A DNA stretch of 64,000 nt from Chitinophagales bacterium (GTDB lineage: Bacteria; Bacteroidota; Bacteroidia; Chitinophagales; Chitinophagaceae). The DNA lies in NCBI GenBank assembly GCA_015655015.1, contig JAATFV010000063.1:62001-126000 (forward strand). The letters run 5' to 3'. Shown here piece after piece: positions 18,847 through 26,536 of this stretch. Below the pieces are notes generated by a model that made no database searches, was not told where the DNA came from, and saw only the letters and a program-made list of their open reading frames with translations. Made by a program: the position numbers and the translations under genes. Numbering within the stretch: position 1 is the stretch's first letter; each line of letters starts with the position of its first letter.

Positions 18847-19518
18847 TTAGAATGCAAAACCTACATAAACCGAAACACCTGCATTCTTCGAATTCTTTGT
18901 CAGGTCTCCGGAAAGGCTGCCCGATTTTCCGATCTTGCTCAGACCATAATTGTACCGGGCTCCCAGCGTAAAAGCGGATACATCAAATCCCACACCACCT
19001 GCCAGACCTACATCCCAGCGATTGAAGTTGTCCGCCTTCAAATCGGTGGCGCCCTGGATCTCGCCATTGTCATCCACGTTCTTTACGTTGGCTGAAACGA
19101 GATACCCTACATAGGGGCCTGCGTGAATGTTAAAATTCTTTGTAAGGTTCACCACAGCCAGAACGGGTAATTCTATATACCCCAGGTTGAAGCGATATTC
19201 CCCATCACCCTGGACAAAATTGCTGTAAGTATCCTTTGCTCCTTTGATACTATACAATAATTCAGGCTGAATCGAGAAACCGGTAGTAAGAGGCAGCTTA
19301 GCATAGACGCCTGCATTGAACCCCACTTTCGAATGTTCTTTCGATACATCGTCTACATACAGGTTGGTTAAGCTGATAGCACCCTTGATACCGAATTTTG
19401 GAGTCAGCTTATCACCGCCCGTGATCGCCTGTTGCTCCTGGGCCCGGGCGCAAAGGCCGCTGACAGCCAAAGCTGACATAAAGAAGACACTCCGCAGAAT
19501 CATTACTTGCTTTTTCAT
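18847..19518 (-). CDS. PorT-like outer-membrane beta-barrel protein
   Basis: A 223-residue protein with a Sec signal peptide (residues 1-26, ending CARAQ) and alternating-residue strands typical of a small eight-stranded barrel (GFNAGVYAKLPL, FSIQPELLYSIKGA, WDVGLAGGVGFDVSAFTLGARYNYGLSKI, VSVYVGFAF). It ends in phenylalanine, as expected for recognition by the Bam machinery. It belongs to the generic Bacteroidota outer-membrane beta-barrel (PorT/OMP_b-brl_2) group, whose members mostly lack a known role. The divergent Ku gene begins 116 bases away, and a minus-strand terminator follows the stop. Confidence 0.78.
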   Translation of the reverse strand: MKKQVMILRSVFFMSALAVSGLCARAQEQQAITGGDKLTPKFGIKGAISLTNLYVDDVSKEHSKVGFNAGVYAKLPLTTGFSIQPELLYSIKGAKDTYSNFVQGDGEYRFNLGYIELPVLAVVNLTKNFNIHAGPYVGYLVSANVKNVDDNGEIQGATDLKADNFNRWDVGLAGGVGFDVSAFTLGARYNYGLSKIGKSGSLSGDLTKNSKNAGVSVYVGFAF

Positions 19519-19633
19519 GGTTACTTTTTTTCGTTACAGATTATTTGTTTGTTAGGCATTATTCAATTGTTATGCCCAGTCTGGCATAAAACTCGCTGTT
19601 ATCTAAAGAAATAGTTAATAAAATAGTTAATAT

Positions 19634-20410
19634 ATGAGAGCAATATGGACAGGGGCTATCGGCTTTGGCCTGGTAAACATCCCCATAAAAATATACAGCG
19701 CCACAGAAGGCAGCGAACTGGATCTCGATATGCTGGATAAAAAAGACCATTCCCATATCAAATTCAAAAGAGTGAATGAGAACACCGGTAAGGAGGTCGC
19801 CTGGGATAACATTGTAAAGGGCTACAAGCTGGATGACCGGTACATCGTATTGACCGATGAAGATTTTGAGAAGGCGATGCCGGAGAAGACAAAGATCATT
19901 GAGCTAACGGAGTTCGTCCGCGAGACGGAAATCGATGGGATGTATTATGATACGCCTTATTACCTGGAGCCTGAAAAATCGGGAACGAAAGCATATGTAT
20001 TGTTGCGGGACGCCCTTCGCAAGACCGGCAAGGCAGGCTTTGGCAGCTTTGTATTGAGGAATAAAGAAAATCTTTGCCTGATCAGGGCGTTGGAGGATGT
20101 CCTCGTCCTGAACAAGATCCGCTGGTCCCAGGAGATCCGGTCGACCGAAGATCTGAAGATACCTGCGGGAACGCCTAAGCCGGCCGAAATGAAAATGGCG
20201 ATCGAGCTGATAAATAGCCTTACCGGGAAATTCGATATCTCCAGCTATAAGGATACTTATACAGATCAATTGCTGAAAGTGATAAAAGCGAAAGCGAAGG
20301 GCGGCAGGCAGGCCAAAACTTCTCCTTTACGAGTGGTGCACTCTCCGAATAAAGATCTGCTGTCGCAGCTGAAAGCGAGCTTGCAGGGGAGAAAGAAAAA
20401 GGCGTCTTGA
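19634..20410 (+). CDS. ku: Ku protein of bacterial non-homologous end joining
   Basis: A 258-residue bacterial Ku (family range about 250-300). It starts MRAIWTGAIGFGLVNIPIKIY, the near-invariant opening of bacterial Ku, and has the conserved beta-barrel DNA-ring core (YYLEPEKSGTKAYVLLRDALRKTGKAGFG) and a basic C-terminal tail (GRKKKAS). It forms a homodimer that slides onto double-strand ends and recruits LigD. No LigD-type ligase is in this window, so the partner must lie elsewhere. The flanking YihY, DUF892 and MscS genes suggest a stress-response neighbourhood. Confidence 0.95.
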   Translation: MRAIWTGAIGFGLVNIPIKIYSATEGSELDLDMLDKKDHSHIKFKRVNENTGKEVAWDNIVKGYKLDDRYIVLTDEDFEKAMPEKTKIIELTEFVRETEIDGMYYDTPYYLEPEKSGTKAYVLLRDALRKTGKAGFGSFVLRNKENLCLIRALEDVLVLNKIRWSQEIRSTEDLKIPAGTPKPAEMKMAIELINSLTGKFDISSYKDTYTDQLLKVIKAKAKGGRQAKTSPLRVVHSPNKDLLSQLKASLQGRKKKAS

Positions 20411-20442
20411 AAGTTGAGTTGGCCGTCACAGCTCTGCCGCTC

Positions 20443-21348
20443 TCATTCCAGTACTCTTGATTCCCGCTTGAGGATGAATACCGCAGTATCGGAGACCTCG
20501 ATGCTGCGCCCATGATCCATCGCATAGACCTTCGTAAATTCCGCTCCGAAATACAGGATGATCGAGGAATAATACACCCAGACAAGGATAACCATAATGG
20601 AAGCGGCGGCTCCATACATAATACCGATATTTGAATTACCCAGATAAAGTCCGATGAGGAATTTCCCCAGTATAAAAAGCAGACCGGTAAAAAAAGCGCC
20701 AATGAAAGCATCTTTCCAGGCGATAATAGCATCCGGCAATATTTTGAAGATGATCGTGAACAGGATAATAACGGCCGCCAGGGTAAGGGTAAGGTTGGCC
20801 GCATAAAAAAAGTACAGCGTAAAACTGGAAAAATATTGCTTCAGGTAATTACTGAGCAGATCCATCAGCGAGTTGATGACCAGGGCTACCATGGAAATAA
20901 ACCCGAAAGCAACGATAAGAGAAAAAGACAGCAATCGGTTCATGATGAGCTTTAACCAGCCTTTTTTAGGTTTGGCCTGTATCGACCAGATATAATTGAT
21001 GGAACCCTGTATCTCGGTAAAGACACCCGTGGCGCCGATCACTAAGATCACTCCGCCGATTATAGCGCCGGCGACAGTATGTTTGGATTGCTGGATGTTC
21101 TTTATAATATCCTGGATCTGTATGGCAGCATTGGCCCCCACCAGCCCTTTTACCTGTTCATAGATCCTCCCCTCGACGGCCTGTTGCCCCCAAAAAATAC
21201 CCGCCAGCGAGATAACGACTATCAACAGGGGCCCCATGGCAAAGATGGTGGAATAGGATAAGGAAGCGCTTAGCTTAAACGCATTGTCTGTATCGAATTC
21301 CACCGCTGCTTTTTTTATTACCTTCCAATAGACCGATAGTTTCTTCAT
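20443..21348 (-). CDS. YihY/BrkB-family inner-membrane protein
   Basis: Start at ATG 21348 (MKKLSVYWKVIKKAAVEF). The longer in-frame opening is rejected because it translates a 16-base direct repeat in the leader region. The 301-residue protein has six predicted membrane helices and the family landmarks ALSYSTIFAMGPLL, GATGVFTEIQGSINYIW, and LVWVYYSSIILYFGAEFTKVYA near the C-terminus. The family was once called ribonuclease BN in error. Its transport role is unresolved. It is convergent with Ku, with only 32 bases between stops. Confidence 0.9.
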   Translation of the reverse strand: MKKLSVYWKVIKKAAVEFDTDNAFKLSASLSYSTIFAMGPLLIVVISLAGIFWGQQAVEGRIYEQVKGLVGANAAIQIQDIIKNIQQSKHTVAGAIIGGVILVIGATGVFTEIQGSINYIWSIQAKPKKGWLKLIMNRLLSFSLIVAFGFISMVALVINSLMDLLSNYLKQYFSSFTLYFFYAANLTLTLAAVIILFTIIFKILPDAIIAWKDAFIGAFFTGLLFILGKFLIGLYLGNSNIGIMYGAAASIMVILVWVYYSSIILYFGAEFTKVYAMDHGRSIEVSDTAVFILKRESRVLE

Positions 21349-21352
21349 TGTT

Positions 21353-21389
21353 TTATTACTTGATAAGATTGCCTTATTACTTGATAAGA
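21353..21389. repeat. 16-bp direct repeat upstream of the YihY gene
   Basis: TTATTACTTGATAAGA occurs at 21353-21368 and 21374-21389, exactly 21 bases apart (about two helical turns). Each unit is itself an imperfect dyad (TTAT...ATAA). It lies directly before the YihY ATG at 21348, inside the likely 5' leader or promoter, so it may be an operator pair or a slipped-strand duplication. Confidence 0.85.
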
Positions 21390-21563
21390 CCATGCCAGTT
21401 TATTGATCCTGCCGGCGCCAATAGGGACCTTCCGGATGTAGAGTTTCTTCCCCAATATCGGGTAAAAAACGTTTTTACGGCGTTTATCCGCCTTTTAAAT
21501 AATTGGCAAGCATTTTTCATTATTAAGATCAGCAATCATTTTCCTAACGCTAAATTATATTTT

Positions 21564-21710
21564 ATGAGCGGTTTACTTTATCTGATAGCAGTCATATTGA
21601 TCATAGGTTGGATCTTAGGCGTGTTCGTATACAGCGTAGGCGGACTGATCCATGTATTGATCGTATTAGCGATCATCTCTCTGGTACTGGGTATCATCAG
21701 GAGAGCATGA
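21564..21710 (+). CDS. 48-residue lmo0937-type membrane protein
   Basis: A very small protein, MSGLLYLIAVILIIGWILG and then VFVYSVGGLIHVLIVLAIISLVLGIIRRA in continuation: two hydrophobic helices joined by a short turn and a basic tail. It resembles the lmo0937 family of tiny membrane proteins, common in Bacteroidota and Firmicutes and often stress-induced; molecular function is unknown. The AT-rich sequence TATATTTT runs up to the ATG. A strong terminator follows at 21765-21789. It is divergent from the YihY gene and placed among other stress-type genes. Confidence 0.8.
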   Translation: MSGLLYLIAVILIIGWILGVFVYSVGGLIHVLIVLAIISLVLGIIRRA

Positions 21711-21764
21711 CCGGATCTGATCGGTTTCCAGGGTGTTAAAGGGATGGGGCGTTATCCCCCCGTG

Positions 21765-21789
21765 AAGCCGGTCATCGACCGGCTTTTTT
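21765..21789 (+). terminator. Rho-independent terminator after the 48-residue membrane protein
   Basis: AAGCCGGTC (21765-21773) and GACCGGCTT (21777-21785) form a perfect 9-bp stem with loop ATC, running into TTTTTT. Confidence 0.92.
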
Positions 21790-21833
21790 ATGTAGAGCGA
21801 TATAGCAGAGCGATATAAAAGTATCGCGATATT

Positions 21834-21868
21834 AAAAAAAGCCATCCCGGATCCTCCCCGGAATGGCT
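21834..21868 (-). terminator. Terminator of the DUF892 gene (minus strand)
   Basis: AGCCATCCCGG (21840-21850) pairs with CCGGAATGGCT (21858-21868) with one G-T wobble. On the minus strand it is followed by a seven-T run. It lies 33 bases beyond the stop at 21901. Confidence 0.88.
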
Positions 21869-21900
21869 ATACCCACTCAACTTCTAACACACTGTCATTA

Positions 21901-22500
21901 TTATTTCTTTCCTTTCCGTTCGCTCTTATCTCCTTCCCCATTCTCCGTTTCCAGCGCCTGCCAGTTGACATTGTTTTCCGCAATATCCGTAAGGAGCGAA
22001 TCGGCTGCCTTTTCTTCCTTCAACGTCTCTTCCAGCAGAGTAGCCACTTCATTCAGGTGCATATTGCTGGCAAGCTGTACCAGGGTGCCATAAGTGGCGA
22101 TCTCATAATGTTCCACCTTTTGGGCGGCTGCGATCAGCGCTACATCGCGGGTCAGGCTGCCGGCCTCTGTCTCTTCCGTCATCTCATCCGCCTCTTTGGT
22201 CAACCCATCCATGGCCTCACATTTTACAGCCTGGGCCTTTTTTCCCATCAATTCAAAGGCCTTTTCCAATCGGGTAACATGTTCTTCCGTCTGAGCCAAA
22301 TGGTCGTCAAAGCAATCCTGTAACTCTTCCGTAGTGGCCGCTTTTTTCATTTTGGGCAAGGCCTTGGTCAGATGCTTCTCCGCCCAATAGATATCCTTTA
22401 ACATGTCTAAGAATAATTCCTGCATCAGCGGACCCTGATCCTGAGTTTTTCCAGAACTGGTTGCAGGAGCTTTCCTTGTCTTTTCAGCTGTCTTTTGCAT
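21901..22500 (-). CDS. YciE/YciF ferritin-like protein (DUF892)
   Basis: A 199-residue four-helix-bundle protein. The core after a disordered N-terminus is DMLKDIYWAEKHLTKALPKM, followed by helices carrying Glu/His pairs (LAQTEEHVTRLEKAFELMGK, AAQKVEHYEIATYGTLVQLA, LEETLKEEKAADSLL) that make the di-iron site of the DUF892 family. The tail is highly charged (GEGDKSERKGKK). Members are induced by osmotic and general stress in enterobacteria. The exact role is unclear. A minus-strand terminator follows and the next gene (MscS) is divergent over 219 bases. Confidence 0.92.
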   Translation of the reverse strand: MQKTAEKTRKAPATSSGKTQDQGPLMQELFLDMLKDIYWAEKHLTKALPKMKKAATTEELQDCFDDHLAQTEEHVTRLEKAFELMGKKAQAVKCEAMDGLTKEADEMTEETEAGSLTRDVALIAAAQKVEHYEIATYGTLVQLASNMHLNEVATLLEETLKEEKAADSLLTDIAENNVNWQALETENGEGDKSERKGKK

Positions 22501-22719
22501 GTAATAAGTTTTAAGAATTTAATAATAAATGTTCGCAGGAGCGCGTCTTTGCTACTCTTACTTTAGCAGGTAGAAAAACATATGCCAGGGAATTTATATG
22601 CGGAAAACGACATCGGAATGTGCAGTAATTTCCTCGAATGGGGGTGGGAATGTAAGTCTGGCTTAAAGCTTGTATCTTGAGGTCTGCGGATACTTTAACC
22701 CTTTTTTAAGCTATTCACT

Positions 22720-23805
22720 ATGCCGGATCAATTTTTAAGTCAATTCGATCATTTCCCCGATTTTGTATGGGATGGCTTATTGGCAGGCGTGGCGATCGTC
22801 CTCGGCCTTCTCCTGAAGTGGGTGTTATCACTCGTGTTACGGAAAAAGCCAGCGGATGGCAAGCCTGCCTGGTCTGTCACCCGTTCTATCCTGTCCCGCC
22901 TCGGCAAGCCTTTTAGCTATTTCCTCCCCCTGCTGACGCTCAACTTTCTGCTTCCGCTGATGAAAGTAAGAGCCAGTGTTTACCCGGCCCTCAATAAAAC
23001 GGTGGAAATATTGCTGGCGGTCTCCTTTGCGAATGTATTGATCGGGTTGGTAAAGGTATTCGAGGACTATGTCTATCATTCTTTTGATATTAATAAAGCC
23101 GACAATCTAAAAGAGCGGAAGATAAGGACGCAGCTGCAGTTCATCCGGAGGCTGGCTATCAGCGTGATCATTATCCTTACCGCCTGTGTTATCCTCCTCA
23201 GCTTTAACAATCTCCGGAAACTGGGGGCCGGCCTGCTTACCGGTGTGGGAGTAGGCGGTATCATTATCGGGTTTGCCGCCCAGAAATCCCTGGGCAACCT
23301 CCTGGCTGGCTTCCAGATAGCCTTTACGCAACCAATAAGGATCGATGACGTGCTGGTGGTGGAAGGGGAATGGGGCCGCGTAGAAGAGATCACGCTTACT
23401 TATGTAGTCCTCAATATATGGGACCAGCGCAGGCTGATCCTGCCGATCAATTATTTTGTTGAAAAGCCTTTTCAGAACTGGACAAGGAATACGGCGGATA
23501 TAATGGGAACCGTTTTTTTATACCTTGACTACACCGTCCCCCTGGATGCCCTACGTAAGGAGTTTACCAGGCTGCTCGAAATCAATCCCTTATGGGACAA
23601 AAGAGTCAATGTCCTGCAGGTCACCAATACCAGCGAACGCACCATCGAGGTGCGGGCCCTGATGAGCGCCAGCAGTTCGGGGAATGCCTTTGACCTGCGA
23701 TGTGATATCCGGGAAGGATTGATAAAATATGTCCAGGTCCATTTTCCCGAAAGCTTCCCCGTGACCCGGGCTATCGTGGAAGGCGGACCGGTAAAGACGA
23801 ATTAG
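22720..23805 (+). CDS. MscS-family small-conductance mechanosensitive channel
   Basis: A 361-residue inner-membrane channel. Three or four hydrophobic segments lie in the first 190 residues. The pore-lining helix GAGLLTGVGVGGIIIGFAAQ carries the Gly/Ala packing pattern of MscS TM3, followed by KSLGNLLAGFQIAFTQPIRIDDVLVVEGEWGRVEEI, the start of the cytosolic beta domain. It releases solutes on hypo-osmotic shock. Its TAG stop interleaves with the TAA stop of the convergent acidic-protein gene over four bases (23802-23805). Confidence 0.93.
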   Translation: MPDQFLSQFDHFPDFVWDGLLAGVAIVLGLLLKWVLSLVLRKKPADGKPAWSVTRSILSRLGKPFSYFLPLLTLNFLLPLMKVRASVYPALNKTVEILLAVSFANVLIGLVKVFEDYVYHSFDINKADNLKERKIRTQLQFIRRLAISVIIILTACVILLSFNNLRKLGAGLLTGVGVGGIIIGFAAQKSLGNLLAGFQIAFTQPIRIDDVLVVEGEWGRVEEITLTYVVLNIWDQRRLILPINYFVEKPFQNWTRNTADIMGTVFLYLDYTVPLDALRKEFTRLLEINPLWDKRVNVLQVTNTSERTIEVRALMSASSSGNAFDLRCDIREGLIKYVQVHFPESFPVTRAIVEGGPVKTN

Positions 23806-24269
23806 TCGTTACTATCGCCATTATCGTCGTTGAGGCTGTATTCGTTATTCTCTTCATCCTCTTCGCCAATCTCCTCGTCGCTATCGTCTTCCTCCGCGCC
23901 CGGAACATCGAGGTCCTCTCCGGACAGGTCATCGCTTCGCTCGTTGAGCAGCGTACCATCATCATCCCGGTCATCCAGGGCGCCGGTGATCAGCGGGGCA
24001 TCCTCGCTTTCAGCCTTGCGCCGGTCTATATTTGCCAGTACAGACCTTTCTTCGGGGGTGACATCTGCCTCTGTTCCCATTACAATACCGAGATCATCCT
24101 TGCCATCAGCCTTGTTAATTGTCCTGTCACCTTCTTCATCAGCCGATGAGACCGTTGTATCGGCCATTTCTCCCAGGCGGGGCGGTTTAACGTTTTCCTG
24201 CCCGGGAATGTCTTTTACCTCAGGTAGATCGATGGTATTTTTTTCCGGATAATTATGATTTTTTGCCAT
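23802..24269 (-). CDS. Acidic low-complexity protein, function unknown
   Basis: A 155-residue protein, predicted to be largely disordered, with no signal peptide or membrane segment. The N-terminal third is mixed; the last 45 residues are an Asp/Glu/Asn tract (DDSDEEIGEEDEENNEY). The central sequence TPEERSVLANIDRR is the only part that looks folded. I recognise no family. Such short acidic proteins are frequent in Chitinophagaceae next to stress genes. Coding status is supported by a good ATG and an intact frame on a strand opposite MscS with only a 4-base overlap. Confidence 0.6.
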   Translation of the reverse strand: MAKNHNYPEKNTIDLPEVKDIPGQENVKPPRLGEMADTTVSSADEEGDRTINKADGKDDLGIVMGTEADVTPEERSVLANIDRRKAESEDAPLITGALDDRDDDGTLLNERSDDLSGEDLDVPGAEEDDSDEEIGEEDEENNEYSLNDDNGDSND

Positions 24270-24332
24270 ACTATCGTTGTTAAATGTTTGAGATTATGCA
24301 TGCACGTATCGTTGTTATTGATAAGCGCGTAG

Positions 24333-24656
24333 TTATTGTGATGAATCCACCGCGCCCCCAGCCTTAGGAGAAGGACGGACCCCGGCCTGGGCCGGCTTGA
24401 CCGTGTTGGCGGTATCATTGCCCGGGGGCTGCGCTACTTTGTAGGAGGTGTCCGTTCCTCCGGCTCCGCCGGTAACAGGCGGACGGGTATCGACTGCTTG
24501 CTGATAAGCTTCCTTACGCGCCCCGTTCTGTATCCAGTGCACGACAAGGGGACTGAGAATAGCTACCAATACGCAGAGTAAAAACCAGTTCCGTTGGGGA
24601 AAGCTCAGTTCTTTGTTGTTTGTATTTTCCATGATCCTTTCAGTTTTATCACTCAT
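24333..24656 (-). CDS. Single-TM protein with Gly/Pro/Thr-rich tail, function unknown
   Basis: A 107-residue protein: a short N-terminal polar stretch, one membrane helix (NWFLLCVLVAILSPLVVHWI, about residues 23-42), then a disordered tail rich in Gly, Pro, Thr and Ala. ATGs at 24656 and 24632 (MENTNNKEL) are both possible. No family recognised. It lies 63 bases upstream of the acidic-protein gene on the same strand and may be co-transcribed. Its own upstream region contains the tandem repeat at 24676-24758. Confidence 0.5.
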   Translation of the reverse strand: MSDKTERIMENTNNKELSFPQRNWFLLCVLVAILSPLVVHWIQNGARKEAYQQAVDTRPPVTGGAGGTDTSYKVAQPPGNDTANTVKPAQAGVRPSPKAGGAVDSSQ

Positions 24657-24675
24657 CTGTGATTATGCAATTAGG

Positions 24676-24758
24676 ATGCCCCGGAAAAATCAGCATTATG
24701 CCCCCCGAAAAATCAGCATTATGCCCCCGGAAGAATCAGCATTATGCCCCTGAATCAG
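24676..24758. repeat. Three and a half tandem copies of a 22-23-bp unit
   Basis: Units begin ATGCCCC and end AATCAGCATT: 24676-24697 (22 bases), 24698-24720 (23), 24721-24743 (23) and a partial fourth to 24758. Copies differ in the number of C or G residues and in one A-to-G change. It lies directly upstream of the single-TM protein gene at 24656 (minus). There are no spacers, so it is not a CRISPR array. Confidence 0.88.
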
Positions 24759-24945
24759 AAGAAAGCGTAATAAAAGACGGCAAACAATTGTATAATCTAA
24801 ATAAATAATATAAATAAGCTTTAATCTGTATAACAAACAACTCCAATCATTAGAAGTCAATCAATTCTCGATAAGCTAATCAATCATATTTATAAAATCT
24901 TTAATTTAGCCCATAGGATAAGGTCTAAATCAGAGTCGACTCCAG

Positions 24946-24977
24946 ACCCGGTATGTTCATACCGGGTTTTGTTTTTG
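24946..24977 (+). terminator. Orphan Rho-independent terminator (plus strand)
   Basis: ACCCGGTATG (24946-24955) and CATACCGGGT (24958-24967) form a perfect 10-bp stem, followed by TTTGTTTTTG. Read on the minus strand it has no T-run. Confidence 0.85.
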
Positions 24978-24981
24978 CACT

Positions 24982-25011
24982 AAAAAAAGCCTGTAAGATA
25001 TTTACAGGCTT
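24982..25011 (-). terminator. Terminator of uxaC (minus strand)
   Basis: AAGCCTGTAA (24987-24996) pairs with TTACAGGCTT (25002-25011), loop of 5 bases, followed on the minus strand by a seven-base T-run counting from the stem. It is 27 bases beyond the uxaC stop. Confidence 0.9.
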
Positions 25012-25037
25012 CCTTGCAGTCTCTGGAAACAAAAAAA

Positions 25038-26468
25038 TTATTCCGTATACGCCCCCGCGTTTGCCGGCTGAAAATTAAAATATTGCCGGGCATTATAATA
25101 ACAAATATCCCTGACTATTTTCCCTACCCATTCCAGGTCATTGGGCAGCTCTCCATTGGTAATCTCTTCACCAAAAAGATTGCAAAGGATCCGGCGGAAA
25201 TATTCATGCCGCGGAAAGGAAAGAAAGCTGCGGGAATCCGTCAACATCCCCACAAAGCGGCTTACCAGCCCCATATTGGACAGGGCATTGATCTGCCGGG
25301 TCATCCCATCTTTCTGGTCCATGAACCACCACGCTGAACCGAACTGTATCTTGCCGGCAACCGATCCATCGTTAAAATTACCGGTCATCGTTGCAATCAG
25401 CTCGTTATCGGCAGGATTGAGGTTATAGAGAATGGTCTTCGCCAGCTTATCTTCTTTGTCCAGCCGGTCCAGGAATTTCGCCAATGCCCTGCCTTGAGAA
25501 AAATCCCCGATCGAGTCCCATCCGGTGTCGGCGCCCAGGCGTTGCGACATACGGCTATTGTTATTCCGGAGAGCGCCCAGATGAAACTGCTGCACCCACC
25601 CCTTCGCCCAATCCCATTCAGCGAAATGAACCAGCATGGCGGATTGGAAGGTACGACGCTCTTGCCCGCTGAGCCCCTTTCCAGCCCTCACCTTGTTAAA
25701 AGCTGTCTCTACCTCCACTCCGGTAAATTCTTCCACATAGATCTCTTCCAATCCATGGTCGGATACCGTACATCCTGCAGATGCAAAGAAATCATGCCGG
25801 TTCTCCAGGGCGAGAAGGTAATCGTTAAAATTGGAGATCGCGATATTGGTAGCCCCTTCCAGCCTTTTTATGTAAGCGTTGAAGTTTTCCGGGTTGTCTA
25901 CATTCATGGCATTATCCGGACGCCAGGCAGGCAATATGGGAATTTCGAAACCATCCTGCTTCAGCTTAAGATGATGCTCCAGGGAATCCACCGGGTCATC
26001 CGTCGTACAGACGGCGCCTACATTCATTTTCCGTAAAAGATTACGAACGGAATATTCTTTCGTCTGCAGTTTTTCCGTACAGGCATCATAGATCGTCCTG
26101 GCAGTTTTTGCACTTACCATGTCGGGTATGTCGAAATAACGCTGCAGCTCCAGGTGTGTCCAGTGAAAAAGCGGATTGCGCAGAGTATAGGGAACGGTCT
26201 CCGCCCATTTTTGAAATTTTTCCCAATCCGACGCATTCCCTGTAATAAAGCGTTCTTCCACTCCATTCGTCCGCATGGCGCGCCATTTATAATGATCGCC
26301 ATATAACCATGCCCGGGTGAGATTCTCAAACTGGTGATCCCCCGCAATCTGTTGCGGAGGCAAATGACAATGATAGTCTATGATCGGCATCTCTTTGGCA
26401 TAATCATGATACAGCTGCTGAGCCGCCCTGGAATGCAGCAGAAAATTTTCATCTAAAAAATTTTTCAT
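25038..26468 (-). CDS. uxaC: Glucuronate isomerase
   Basis: A 476-residue UxaC (usual length about 470). It opens MKNFLDENFLLHSRAAQQLYHDYA, with the metal-binding IDYHCHLPP at about 30-38, and carries NPLFHWTHLELQRYF, CTTDDPVDSLEHH and AWWFMDQKDGM motifs, all strongly conserved in the family. The amidohydrolase-like enzyme converts D-glucuronate to D-fructuronate (and galacturonate to tagaturonate) in the cytosol. With the GH105-type hydrolase next on the same strand (69 bases upstream), it points to use of uronic-acid-containing plant or algal polysaccharides. uxaA/uxaB/kdgK are not in the window. Confidence 0.97.
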   Translation of the reverse strand: MKNFLDENFLLHSRAAQQLYHDYAKEMPIIDYHCHLPPQQIAGDHQFENLTRAWLYGDHYKWRAMRTNGVEERFITGNASDWEKFQKWAETVPYTLRNPLFHWTHLELQRYFDIPDMVSAKTARTIYDACTEKLQTKEYSVRNLLRKMNVGAVCTTDDPVDSLEHHLKLKQDGFEIPILPAWRPDNAMNVDNPENFNAYIKRLEGATNIAISNFNDYLLALENRHDFFASAGCTVSDHGLEEIYVEEFTGVEVETAFNKVRAGKGLSGQERRTFQSAMLVHFAEWDWAKGWVQQFHLGALRNNNSRMSQRLGADTGWDSIGDFSQGRALAKFLDRLDKEDKLAKTILYNLNPADNELIATMTGNFNDGSVAGKIQFGSAWWFMDQKDGMTRQINALSNMGLVSRFVGMLTDSRSFLSFPRHEYFRRILCNLFGEEITNGELPNDLEWVGKIVRDICYYNARQYFNFQPANAGAYTE

Positions 26469-26536
26469 AACATCTTCTTTATAATTAGTACTCCTTAACC
26501 TTTTTTATCCGAAGATCAGCGCCCGAAAACGCTAAT

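Larger units (their letters stand above)
24657..25037. other. Gene-free AT-rich stretch with orphan plus-strand terminator
   Basis: 381 bases without a protein-coding gene. After the tandem repeat, 24770-24930 is strongly AT-rich and contains no good ORF. A perfect 10-bp palindrome GAGTCGACTC is at 24932-24941. A textbook plus-strand terminator at 24946-24977 has no plus-strand gene before it closer than MscS (stop 23805), so a short non-coding transcript starting in 24760-24930 is possible. A second hairpin serves uxaC on the minus strand. Confidence 0.5.

Noticed and set aside
24920..24977. Possible tRNA or tmRNA 3' end next to GAGTCGACTC
   Set aside because: No cloverleaf, T-arm consensus or acceptor stem can be built; only the terminator hairpin is supported.
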